DNA of 31,030 nucleotides from a virus: positions 1 through 31,030 of the IMG/VR virus record IMGVR_UViG_3300028175_000013. One strand, written 5' to 3'. The notes below the pieces were generated by a model. It made no database searches. It saw only the letters and a list, made by a program, of their open reading frames with translations, and was not told the origin of the DNA. The position numbers and the translations under genes are program-made. Shown piece after piece: positions 16,647-24,049 of this stretch; position 1 is the stretch's first letter, and the number at the start of each line of letters is the position of its first letter.

Positions 16647-18198
16647 CGACGCCACCTTCCGGTGCCGGTTGTCCAGCCTGTGTCGCGAGGTATTGGCCGA
16701 CCAGTTCCTCGGTTTCTGCGCGCTCATCATTTGTTGTACGCAACTCCTGTGGAACACCCAGCTTGTCGCCAATGAAGTCTGCGACAGCTTCCATGTTGAC
16801 AGTCGCAATGCCGGTTGGGCCCATCTGTGTGGTGATGCCCAGCCACTGCATAACGTCTTGGATCTCATCGAGGTTCTGGGCCTGTGCCAGAGGTGATACA
16901 GGCACGATGCCGACCTCGAGGCCGTTGACCTTGAGGGGCAGATTGATCAGGCCCTTCTCATCCATAATGAACAGGGAACGGCGCACAATCGGCACCATCG
17001 TCTCTGTGATCAGGCGACCAAATGCAGACCCGAGGTTTGTTGCCAGTTCGCGCATACGCTCCACGATCTCGGTCGCGGATCTCGCAGATGCCGAGTCAGG
17101 TGGAAGGCTGTCATCGAGCATCACCCGTTTGATGTTGAGGCGCAGATCCTGAATGATGATCTGCGACAACTGGACATCACCGGAGCGCGGCAGGGGCATT
17201 AGGGAAGGCCCCTGCGGCCCACCGTTGCGAGCGACAGGGAGGACAGCGCCCGGGACGATCCTTACAGTCTGGGTATTGAGAACGCCGTCATCGACAGCGG
17301 TATAGACGCCGGCAATGTTGATCGATGCGTTCTTGAGTAATAGCTCCAAGGTCTTGTTCAGGGTCTTGATGTCGGGCAGGGCTGAGATCAAAGGACCGCG
17401 GCCGTATGTCTCGCCGGCAACTTTCATGAATCGTGAAATCACCCAGGGCGACATCTTCAGTTTGCGATAGACCAAGACCTGCGCCTCGGAATCATCGCCG
17501 CCTTTCCATGTCACGTAGTAGCCATAGCCGCCATCCTCGACATCGATGACGGTTGCCTCTTCGAGGTTGACCATCTCGGACGGCTTGTCCTCGATCTGTT
17601 GGGCGAGGCTGTCAGGGATCTCGGCGTCTGACCATTGTCTTGTGATGGCGTCACCCATCAACCGCATCTTGCGGAATACATTTTCGACGTTGCCATTCGG
17701 GCCTTCTTCGAGGGCCAGCAAATAGATCGGCACGGCATCGAACCTGATCGGCTGGAGATCATCTCCCGGCTGGATCAGCATGGCACCCGTACCGACGCAC
17801 ATGTCCATGAGGAACTCGCCCATCGCCAAGTCAAACGATGTCTGGCGCAGGATGCTGAAGAACTTGTCGCCGTGTGTCTGGAGAGCGCCGGCAACTTCTG
17901 GTTTCTGTGGTGGCGGGATGTCAGTGCCCGGGGCCAGAACCATCCACTGCTTGTCAGGCGGGAACAGGCCAGACTGGATCCGGTTGGCGAATCTCTGGGT
18001 GGAGTGAATCGCCGTCGAATCAAAAACCTTCAAGCCCTTGGACCGACCGCCGAGGCCACCTTCCCAGTTGCCGTCAAACAGGTTGCGCTGTGGCAATGCG
18101 TATTCGTAGGCCTCTTCATACAGGCTGCGCCACTGATCCTTTTTTGCCCATGCGGCAGTTGACCGTTTCCGCAGAATATCGGCTTTGATCTCGGCCAT
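16636..18198 (-). CDS. Portal protein (head-tail connector)
   Basis: This 520-residue protein has the T7-type connector N-terminus (KKDQWRSLYEEAYEYALPQR, then FDSTAIHSTQRFANRIQSGL and FPPDKQWMVL). These match the W..L..e...(Y)..P.........(D/S)T......(L/F)A..........P....W pattern of the head-tail connector family. Near the C-terminus SARSATEIVERMRELATNLG is the expected RTATE-like helix (residues about 370-390). The protein ends in a glycine-rich tail (EGGVGGA) that overlaps the HNH-like gene. Twelve copies would form the DNA channel at the capsid vertex. GAAGAAGGG lies about 9 bases before ATG 18198. Confidence 0.92.
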   Translation of the reverse strand: MAEIKADILRKRSTAAWAKKDQWRSLYEEAYEYALPQRNLFDGNWEGGLGGRSKGLKVFDSTAIHSTQRFANRIQSGLFPPDKQWMVLAPGTDIPPPQKPEVAGALQTHGDKFFSILRQTSFDLAMGEFLMDMCVGTGAMLIQPGDDLQPIRFDAVPIYLLALEEGPNGNVENVFRKMRLMGDAITRQWSDAEIPDSLAQQIEDKPSEMVNLEEATVIDVEDGGYGYYVTWKGGDDSEAQVLVYRKLKMSPWVISRFMKVAGETYGRGPLISALPDIKTLNKTLELLLKNASINIAGVYTAVDDGVLNTQTVRIVPGAVLPVARNGGPQGPSLMPLPRSGDVQLSQIIIQDLRLNIKRVMLDDSLPPDSASARSATEIVERMRELATNLGSAFGRLITETMVPIVRRSLFIMDEKGLINLPLKVNGLEVGIVPVSPLAQAQNLDEIQDVMQWLGITTQMGPTGIATVNMEAVADFIGDKLGVPQELRTTNDERAETEELVGQYLATQAGQPAPEGGVGGA

Positions 18199-18241
18199 TA
18201 CTTGCCGCCCTTCTTCCGGTTTTTCGGATTACGTTGAAAGC

Positions 18242-18967
18242 TCAAAACGTGTTCTTCTTTCTGATGAATCCGGCACCCGGGCCGAGCGTTGATGCAGATC
18301 CAAGCGATGGGCCTGTCGGTGTCTGGGTCTGTCCAGTGTCAGATACGCCGCCGGCTGTTGTGCCGAGGAATCCGCCATTGATCAGGGGCCGTGATTTCTT
18401 CTTGCGCCGAGCCTGTACCGCTGCGGCCTGTTGTTCCGGAGAATCCGGGGCAGAGATTGTTTGCTGTGCCGGTGCGACTGGATCGGGAAGTGCGGACGCT
18501 GTCTGGGCTGCGGCAGGAATTTTTTTCTGGGATGCATTGTCGCTACCATAGCCGCCACCCTCAGACGCAGTGCCGGGAGTTCCGTCAGGGGCCATCTGGG
18601 CCATTGCGATGGCAAAATTTGCCAAGCCCATGCCGGGAAGAAGAGATGTTGGGTTGGAGAGTGTTCTCTTGGCAGCTATTGAAGTCGTATGGGCGAAACC
18701 AAGCTTGCCTTGCTGACCTGCGGAGTTTTCAGTGCCCTCGTTGCTGCCAAGGACGCCACCACCGCCCTTGCCGTCATGGGTGCCTGTTCCAAAAACACCA
18801 ACGCCACTACCATTCGGATCCTGCCCGAGGTAGCCGCCTCTACCGCCGAAATCAGCGTCGAACGCATTTCCTCGGTTGCCGCCAGAGTTAGCCCCATCTG
18901 CGCTGCCGACACCAGAATCAGGGCCCACGCCAATAAAACAGATATTCGGCTGAAGGGTTTTCCTCAT
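18242..18967 (-). CDS. Glycine-rich protein with basic SRPLIN motif (241 aa, unknown function)
   Basis: I do not recognise this 241-residue protein. Residues about 10-80 are glycine/asparagine/aspartate-rich with low complexity (GGRGGYLGQDPNGSGVGVFG). A short hydrophobic stretch LLPGMGLANFAIAMAQMAPD follows. The C-terminal part has QARRKKKSRPLINGGFLG and a Gly/Thr/Pro-rich end RKKNTF. The motif RRKKKSRPLIN is shared with the 83-residue gene upstream (ARRRRRPLIN). It overlaps that gene's stop as ATGA. Its place between terminase and portal suggests a minor head component, inferred only from position. Confidence 0.65.
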   Translation of the reverse strand: MRKTLQPNICFIGVGPDSGVGSADGANSGGNRGNAFDADFGGRGGYLGQDPNGSGVGVFGTGTHDGKGGGGVLGSNEGTENSAGQQGKLGFAHTTSIAAKRTLSNPTSLLPGMGLANFAIAMAQMAPDGTPGTASEGGGYGSDNASQKKIPAAAQTASALPDPVAPAQQTISAPDSPEQQAAAVQARRKKKSRPLINGGFLGTTAGGVSDTGQTQTPTGPSLGSASTLGPGAGFIRKKNTF

Positions 18968-19215
18968 GTGTTTGTCGGCCCGAACGTATTGCCATCAACA
19001 ACGCCGAGGGCGGGGATGGGTCTGTTCTGGTTGATCAATGGCCGGCGCCGGCGACGGGCCGTCACTTTCGACTTGATCTGGGCAAGTTTGGATTTTTTCT
19101 GGTTGTCGAGGGCTGCTTCCTGTTGTTCCGTCGCCTCAACGACTTCAGGTGCGGCTTCTTCGACCTTTGGCGCCGGGGGCGGCGCCTGAATCTTTGGAGC
19201 GAACATGCTTCCCAT
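18964..19215 (-). CDS. Small proline/basic protein with RRRRRPLIN motif (83 aa)
   Basis: The start chosen is ATG 19215, with GAGG 7 bases upstream; ATG 19230 has no ribosome site. The 83-residue protein has a proline/alanine/glutamate-rich N-terminus (APKIQAPPPAPKVEEAAPEV), a charged helix (EATEQQEAALDNQKKSKLAQ), then SKVTARRRRRPLINQNRPIP and ends GPTNT. It overlaps the previous gene by 71 bases in another frame. The short hydrophobic-basic layout is common for small proteins around the portal gene in podoviruses. No enzyme motif is visible. The shared RRPLIN element with its larger neighbour suggests a common origin or partner. Confidence 0.6.
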   Translation of the reverse strand: MGSMFAPKIQAPPPAPKVEEAAPEVVEATEQQEAALDNQKKSKLAQIKSKVTARRRRRPLINQNRPIPALGVVDGNTFGPTNT

Positions 19216-19714
19216 CGAATAACCTCGCATAAACTCTGTGGTCGGAGCCGTCTACGCCAAACTCGCGCAGGTAGCCTTCTTCCTCAAAGTATGCGGCCTT
19301 GATCCAACGGTCAGCCCTGACATTTTTTGTGTTCACGGTTGCCGAAACCCGTCGAAGCTGGAGTTCTGAGGCAATTACCTCAAAGGCGCGTAGTGCTGAC
19401 CTATGGAAGGTGTGGCGGAGGGACGATACTGCCTTCGATGGGACCAGCCACGCCTCACCGACGCCAGTCCAGTAGAGCATGATCCCGGCACAGGCAATCG
19501 GCTTGCCATCCCGGACCCACGCATAAGCCGGCCCCCGGGCTGCATTGTTCCGCAGGACAGCTTCGTAATCATTCAACAGCTTGTAATATTCAAGATCCCA
19601 CTCTTGCAGATCCATCAGACGCAACAAGACAGGGTCAAACGGCACCAGCTTATCCCGGACCCCATCGAGGCCAATCACCCGACCAAGCAGATCGCAGTCA
19701 TTCAGCAAAGACAT
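19145..19714 (-). CDS. GNAT-like phage protein (189 aa)
   Basis: The start used is ATG 19714, inside the last codons of the large terminase gene (17-base overlap). The protein begins MSLLNDCDLLGRVI, then PAYAWVRDGKPIACAGIMLY, GVGEAWLVP, and a helix HTFHRSALRAFEVIASELQ followed by RRVSATVNTKNVRADRWIKA and YFEEEGYLREFGVDG. This alternation of beta strands, amphipathic helix and the late A.RWI...GF.EEG.LR pattern resembles the GNAT acetyltransferase fold seen in phage genes between terminase and portal. The usual acetyl-CoA loop is not clearly seen, so activity is uncertain. A structural or modifier role is inferred. Confidence 0.65.
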   Translation of the reverse strand: MSLLNDCDLLGRVIGLDGVRDKLVPFDPVLLRLMDLQEWDLEYYKLLNDYEAVLRNNAARGPAYAWVRDGKPIACAGIMLYWTGVGEAWLVPSKAVSSLRHTFHRSALRAFEVIASELQLRRVSATVNTKNVRADRWIKAAYFEEEGYLREFGVDGSDHRVYARLFDGKHVRSKDSGAAPGAKGRRSRT

Positions 19715-21233
19715 CGAAATCCATCGCGGCAACAACAGGCCGTCCATTCCCCATCGGGCGACGGGTCATCCGCTTATGCTCTCCACCGCCCAGGACTAAA
19801 TACCCATACGCATCGCCAACGTGACTATGCTCATTTTTATTCGGTACATCGCGAAACCGCTCCTGCCCCGCACCCATCGCAACCCGGGAAAAGTGATATC
19901 CCCCACCAAGCGACTTCCGCGTCCGGTGACAAGTCTTCGCAATCAACAGCCCCGGTTTCTTATCGACAAACCTCAACATCGGTGCAGCCATCGCCTCGCG
20001 TCGAGACTTCCAGTCATTGGTCGCTGTCGGCCGAGCCATCAAGCCCAAAGTCTTCAGGTGATCAAACGCAGTCACCTCATAAATTGCATCACGCTGCATA
20101 CCCGCCGGATCCCCCCAGATCGATACCTCGGCGCCCGGGTACAGTGTTTCGATCTCAGCCTTCAACTGATTACCGAACCGCTCCAGACCCATGTCAAAAG
20201 TCACAAGCTCATGGATAATCCGCCACTGCCCGGATCCTGTCCGCTGCCCAAACACCGCTGCCGGCGTCAGACCAAAATCCAATCCGATCTGCAAGGGCAG
20301 GGCTGGGTCATACTGCAAACCATCGACGCACATCATCTCATCGTCGTACTCAGGCGTGATCGGCTTGCCTTCCTGCACATAGGTATATTCACCCCTGGCA
20401 TAACACCGGATCCAGTCAAGACTTTTCCCACCCACCAACTGGTCATAGTACCCAGCCGGTAAATTGTTCAGGTTCTCGGCATTGGGATTTGTCATCCACC
20501 ACTTACCTGCCGACAACGTGAATCCATTGAACTCAGGATCCGCCGGCAGATCCTCGGGCTCTACTTCGAAGACCCCCGATGGTTGCCGGAAGAACTTCCA
20601 CGAAAATGTGCCACCGGGGCTCTCGCCACCTTCAGCAAGGCGATGCCACCAATGATCATCATCCATAGGGTTAGTATCAGCCCAGATACCACGCCAAGTA
20701 GGACCGCCATCAGACTGAACAGGGTAACGACCCACGCGGTGTGTAAGGCCGTCGATGATCGCCTTTGGAAGTTCACGCGCCTCGTTGATCCATGCACCAG
20801 TAAGCTCCAATGATAAAAGTTTCCGAACGTCTTTCGGCTGATCCAACGCAAGGAATATAACCTCGCAGTCAATCCCCGCGGCACCTTCCCGAGATGGCAA
20901 CTTGATGTGATGCGTGATCGGTGGCGACCAATGCATAGGCCCCCAGATATTCTCTGGAAACAATTCCTGCCATGTCTTGATCGTCGTTGTCCGCAACATC
21001 GGGTAACTGTTCCGAATAATCGCAAACCGACTGTACCGGATCCCGTCGCGGGGGCTGGGTTGCTGCCTCACTGCCCTCAACATGATCTCAGCCGCCGAGC
21101 CATACGACTTGCCAGATCCAACCGGACCCATCAGGCCCCGGACAAACGAATCGTCCTGGAGAAACTCCCAGACCGTCCGGGCCTTCGAGAAATCAAGATT
21201 CAGACCAGCTAGATCATCAGGCTCAGTCGCCAT
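19698..21233 (-). CDS. terL: Large terminase subunit (DNA packaging ATPase-nuclease)
   Basis: This 511-residue protein has Walker A GPVGSGKS at residues 36-43, an arginine-rich adenine-motif stretch AIIRNSYPMLRTTT, a Walker B-like strand with the catalytic glutamate in GAWINEARE (146-153), and coupling motif ADTNP (about 185-189). The nuclease domain begins around 310 with LQIGLDFGLTPAAV (DFG at 319-321) and continues with WGDPAG near 400. GAGG lies 6 bases before ATG 21233. It would cut concatemers and pump DNA through the portal. Its start overlaps the nuclease-fold gene by 11 bases. Motifs are seen; the packaging strategy (cos or pac) is not determined. Confidence 0.95.
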   Translation of the reverse strand: MATEPDDLAGLNLDFSKARTVWEFLQDDSFVRGLMGPVGSGKSYGSAAEIMLRAVRQQPSPRDGIRYSRFAIIRNSYPMLRTTTIKTWQELFPENIWGPMHWSPPITHHIKLPSREGAAGIDCEVIFLALDQPKDVRKLLSLELTGAWINEARELPKAIIDGLTHRVGRYPVQSDGGPTWRGIWADTNPMDDDHWWHRLAEGGESPGGTFSWKFFRQPSGVFEVEPEDLPADPEFNGFTLSAGKWWMTNPNAENLNNLPAGYYDQLVGGKSLDWIRCYARGEYTYVQEGKPITPEYDDEMMCVDGLQYDPALPLQIGLDFGLTPAAVFGQRTGSGQWRIIHELVTFDMGLERFGNQLKAEIETLYPGAEVSIWGDPAGMQRDAIYEVTAFDHLKTLGLMARPTATNDWKSRREAMAAPMLRFVDKKPGLLIAKTCHRTRKSLGGGYHFSRVAMGAGQERFRDVPNKNEHSHVGDAYGYLVLGGGEHKRMTRRPMGNGRPVVAAMDFDVFAE

Positions 21234-21705
21234 TGTATTCCTCTATGATTCTCTCGATCGGGAACTGGTCGATGTTCCCATATTTCGTTTTGCCGGTGTG
21301 AGGTGTTCCCGGTGGGCCCAACGTCACAGACCCTCCTATCTCATGGCCAAACATCCATGCACCGATGCCAATGTCCCGGGCGACAAACACAGCAACGTCA
21401 AATTCACCGTGGACAATGTCTGTCGGGAAACTGTATTGCGCCAACTTGCTTCGAGCCCCCGGCTGCTTGACTGTCTCTGTCGCCTTGACCTGCACACGCA
21501 AAGGACGCTGCAACGGCATCACCCAGTAGAGATCCGACCGGCTATGCCCAAACGATGTCCTCACACAGGGGTAACCCGCCTCGATGAGTTTCAACTGCAC
21601 AAACACCTCACCCCAATCGCCCAGGGCAATAGCGCCGTCGAACCCCCTGATTTTGGCAGTAGGGGGAACAACCCGGGGAAGATCATCAGACTCAAACAGG
21701 CCCAT
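21223..21705 (-). CDS. PD-(D/E)XK nuclease-fold protein between the terminase genes (160 aa)
   Basis: ATG 21705 is chosen because GGAGG lies 6 bases upstream. The 160 residues include IALGDWGEVFVQLKLIEAGY (E33), then SRSDLYWV (D58) and LRVQVKATETVK (Q72-V-K74). The order GE...L...G...(V)......SD(L/V)......(R)VQVK is the PD-(D/E)XK nuclease core with Q replacing the usual E/D in the second half, as in several resolvase- and homing-type members. The protein may nick or resolve DNA during packaging or modify terminase specificity. Its tight packing between terS and terL (14- and 11-base overlaps) suggests co-translation. Catalysis is inferred from motif only. Confidence 0.72.
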   Translation of the reverse strand: MGLFESDDLPRVVPPTAKIRGFDGAIALGDWGEVFVQLKLIEAGYPCVRTSFGHSRSDLYWVMPLQRPLRVQVKATETVKQPGARSKLAQYSFPTDIVHGEFDVAVFVARDIGIGAWMFGHEIGGSVTLGPPGTPHTGKTKYGNIDQFPIERIIEEYNGD

Positions 21706-22138
21706 CATCACCCTCCATTTCGATATCAATTACATCCGGGCCCTTCATCGTAATCCCTACGACAGACGGCTTATTCGACTCGACTTCAGGCGCCTCTAAC
21801 AACCCAGCAGCCTTCGCCAAGACCTTCAATGACCCGATCTTGTCATGCATCTTCAGTTCCAGCGTCGATGTCTCGACGCCATCCCGGACAGTCTGCACCG
21901 TCTTGATCTCCTTGATCGCAGACAAAACATTCCGGGGGATATCAGCCGATGCCCTCACACGCACATTGCCCTGCGAATCCCACTCAATCACATCAGAAAT
22001 ATTCGCCGAACCAACTGCCATCAATTCATCAGCAATCGCTTCCTTATGCTGCGCGACATGGTCATTTCGACCTGACATCCGCCTGTTAAGGGCCTTGATG
22101 CCGCCAAACCGTTGCTGGGGGCTGTACGTTTTAGCCAT
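21692..22138 (-). CDS. terS: Small terminase subunit (probable)
   Basis: This 148-residue protein begins MAKTYSPQQRFGGIKALNRR and has a central helical region, then GVETSTLELKMHDKIGSLKV and LAKAAGLLE, a pattern common in small terminase subunits (the K..D...AL..L.K..GL element). It ends in an acidic tail (IEMEGDDGPV). It starts one base inside the upstream stop (TGATG). The small subunit recognises phage DNA and forms a ring that activates TerL. The DNA-binding helix-turn-helix is not obvious. The call rests on the C-terminal motif and on location two genes before terL. Confidence 0.72.
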   Translation of the reverse strand: MAKTYSPQQRFGGIKALNRRMSGRNDHVAQHKEAIADELMAVGSANISDVIEWDSQGNVRVRASADIPRNVLSAIKEIKTVQTVRDGVETSTLELKMHDKIGSLKVLAKAAGLLEAPEVESNKPSVVGITMKGPDVIDIEMEGDDGPV

Positions 22139-22410
22139 CAGTCGCCCTCAGTCGATAATTCACAGCCCAAGGCCGCATATCCACACAGATCAACCCAGTG
22201 ATCGGCAACCGACGCATCGCCAGTGATGATCCTGGCCTGTTTCAACTGTGTGAGCATCATCGCGACCTGTTCAGGATGGATCTCCAGACACAAAGTTACC
22301 GACCACAGATCAGCAATCACACCAAACGACTTGTCAGCCGCGCCGTGCGTCTCCTCTCGGTCATTACAGACCAGATCAGCCGCCGTATTCAGACATTTAT
22401 CCCGTTTCAT
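22138..22410 (-). CDS. DUF6378-like small phage protein (90 aa)
   Basis: This 90-residue protein reads CNDREETHGAADKSFGVIAD, then LWSVTLCLEIHPEQVAMMLT, LKQARIITGD and DHWVDLCGYAALGCEL. The pattern R...HG....F..IA.LWS..L...I...(Q/D)VA.M(M/L)..LK.AR.......D...D..GY(A)AL matches a widespread small phage domain that I recall as DUF6378. Family members occur in replication or packaging blocks and their function is not known. AAGGAG lies 11 bases before ATG 22410. It overlaps the terminase small subunit start by one base. Confidence 0.78.
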   Translation of the reverse strand: MKRDKCLNTAADLVCNDREETHGAADKSFGVIADLWSVTLCLEIHPEQVAMMLTQLKQARIITGDASVADHWVDLCGYAALGCELSTEGD

Positions 22411-22467
22411 CGTGCAATAAGCTCCTTAAGGCCTGTGGACAGTAAACTCAAATAAAAAATCACGCAA

Positions 22468-22569
22468 TCAAATCCCGAATACCCGGGGCTCCATGCTCTC
22501 TTCAGCCTCAATCGCCTCAAAATGCCGGGGCAATGCCTCATCACAGAACAATGAGGGTTGGTCAGTCAT
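22468..22569 (-). CDS. Possible very small acidic protein (33 aa)
   Basis: A 33-codon reading starts at ATG 22569 and encodes MTDQPSLFCDEALPRHFEAI, then EAEESMEPRVFGI. It is acidic and not low-complexity. The in-frame extension to 22752 would run through GC-rich DNA and is low-complexity, so it was not used. The ribosome site is poor. No family was recognised. It is kept because its composition is protein-like and it fills the space before the terminase block, but it may be spurious. Confidence 0.4.
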   Translation of the reverse strand: MTDQPSLFCDEALPRHFEAIEAEESMEPRVFGI

Positions 22570-22755
22570 AGCCAGAAACCGGGGAATATTTTTGTGAGAT
22601 CCCCCAATACGCATAGGGCGGGGCGTACCCCCCGAAGGGTGGGGTCGCGCCCGGGCGGTCACGCGATGAGAAGGGTGGGGGGTGGGTGCCTCATGCCTCG
22701 AGGACCGCGGAATCCTGCGGTTGTTGGGCTGGGTGTCCATGCTATTGACCACGGT
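22570..22755. other. GC-rich gene-poor stretch between replication and packaging blocks
   Basis: No convincing gene is seen here. The minus strand has runs of C and G including a dyad GGGCG...CGCCC around ACCCC...GGGGT (about 22615-22650) and scattered GGGTGGGG repeats, with no U-run typical of a terminator. It lies just upstream of the terminase genes, where a packaging recognition site (pac or cos) could lie, but no such site can be recognised from sequence alone. Confidence 0.35.
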
Positions 22756-23538
22756 CTAGCCTTTGGACACTGGCTTGGTTCCACGCATGAAACCGAGGTG
22801 ATGCGGGGCATCCGAGCCCTTGGCCTTGCCCTCTTCGAGGTAGGCATTGGCGCTGTACTTGATATCGGCCTCGGTCCAGCCGTCCTGTAACAGCCACTCA
22901 GCGCCGGTTACAGCCCTCTCGTTCACCAGCCTGAGCTGCCCGTTATGAGCCTGAACGGTACCCACATACCACTGTGCCAGCCGCCTGGCATCGCTCTTCA
23001 CACCACCCTCACCAACTAGCCCCTTATCGGTATTAACCGGAATGTGGTTATCCTTGTGAGTTTCGATGACTGGTGGATCCTCGCGTTCCTTGACTGGCGT
23101 CCTGTCCATCTCATCGATGACATCCTGATCACTGAGCCTGTCGTCGTACACCACACGGTAGACGTTTCCGAACACGCCTTTCCACTCGGACCTGAACTGG
23201 CTGATGATCGTGACATGACCGAGTGCTATCCATTTCTTGATTGCCTTGGAGACTGCCGCCTGTTCTGACCCGATGGCCTTTGCCATTCGCTTCTGTCCGA
23301 CAAAGCAGATCCCCTGATTGTTGACATAGGCACACATGACGTTGAGTACCTTGAGATCCACGAACGTGATCTTGTTTGGTTCCTTGCTATCCTTGATCGC
23401 CCATATCGCAGCCGTGGGCACCCTTGAGAACCACGATGGGGGTTTCCCTGCCGCAGCCCCGAACTTCCTCTCCTGCCCACCTTCAGGCTCTACTGAGGGC
23501 ACATTGGTCTTGCCTTTGGACTTAGAACGGGATGTCAT
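22756..23538 (-). CDS. Winged-helix replication-type protein (260 aa)
   Basis: ATG 23538 is used because AGGA lies 6 bases upstream; ATG 23553 has no ribosome site. After a basic, disordered N-terminus (MTSRSKSKGK), residues about 58-131 form a winged helix-turn-helix: ITFVDLKVLNVMCAYVNNQG, CFVGQKRMAKAIGSEQAAVS as the recognition part, then the wing VTIISQFRSEWKGVFGNVYR. The C-terminal third (about 185-255) is helical and may bind partners (LAQWYVGTVQAHNGQLRLV). Such two-part proteins in phages often serve as replication initiators or helicase loaders (lambda O-like or DnaD-like layouts). The repeat region at 24200-24470 lies a gene upstream and could be its target; this is inferred. Confidence 0.6.
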   Translation of the reverse strand: MTSRSKSKGKTNVPSVEPEGGQERKFGAAAGKPPSWFSRVPTAAIWAIKDSKEPNKITFVDLKVLNVMCAYVNNQGICFVGQKRMAKAIGSEQAAVSKAIKKWIALGHVTIISQFRSEWKGVFGNVYRVVYDDRLSDQDVIDEMDRTPVKEREDPPVIETHKDNHIPVNTDKGLVGEGGVKSDARRLAQWYVGTVQAHNGQLRLVNERAVTGAEWLLQDGWTEADIKYSANAYLEEGKAKGSDAPHHLGFMRGTKPVSKG

Positions 23539-24049
23539 CGCCGGTCCTTTCATCGAATTGAGGTGACTTGGTGATTCGTGTGACTTGAGACAGCTTGAAC
23601 TGTCGCTTGGTTTCCATTGTGAGTGAGCCTAGCTCATCGATGAGTAGGCCTATTTCCCTGAGTGTGAAGACGATGTCTGCGCCGTGTGCGACAGCGAGGC
23701 TTGCATCCACCTGGTCACGTACCAGACCGACGACATTGCCGTCACCGAGTTTGACTTCCCAGACTTCAGCCGGTCTTGGCTTGGTGAATGTTTCCCTGGC
23801 ATTCTGCTCGAGAGCATCCCATGCCCGTTCCATACCTGATGCAGTCTTGATCACTCGTTCTGGATCATCATCGACTATTGCTGAATCGAGTCTGGCCTTC
23901 TGGGAATTGAACTTGGTCAACAGATGGGTGTTAGCAGCCTGTTGTAACTTGCCGACCCCCCACTTGCGTTCGATCAGATGGACCTTGTTATCGAGAGCTT
24001 GGAGCGACGAAGTCATATCCTCACGATGTCGATGCGAAGCAGGTTTCAT
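23522..24049 (-). CDS. Unknown 175-residue protein ending in an SSB-like DDIPF tip
   Basis: This protein overlaps the upstream ORF stop as ATGA at 24046-24049. I do not recognise its body: a helical N-terminal part (LQALDNKVHLIERKWGVGKL), then ERAWDALEQNARE, a short beta region (EVWEVKLGDGNVVGLV) and a helix (REIGLLIDELGSL). It ends ERTGDDIPF. The last six residues copy the C-terminal tip of bacterial SSB (DDDIPF) that recruits DNA repair proteins. The body does not show an OB-fold that I can identify. It may be an SSB-mimic or a DNA-metabolism accessory. An internal ATG at 24016 is a possible alternative start. Confidence 0.7.
   Translation of the reverse strand: MKPASHRHREDMTSSLQALDNKVHLIERKWGVGKLQQAANTHLLTKFNSQKARLDSAIVDDDPERVIKTASGMERAWDALEQNARETFTKPRPAEVWEVKLGDGNVVGLVRDQVDASLAVAHGADIVFTLREIGLLIDELGSLTMETKRQFKLSQVTRITKSPQFDERTGDDIPF

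Noticed and set aside
16647-16868. N-terminal extension of the HNH-like protein
   Set aside because: It lies wholly in the portal gene and lacks a ribosome site, whereas GTG 16646 has GGAAGG at ideal spacing.
18676-18933. Minus-strand frame in the glycine-rich gene
   Set aside because: The alternative frame has no start signal, and the 241-codon frame is coupled by ATGA to its neighbour.
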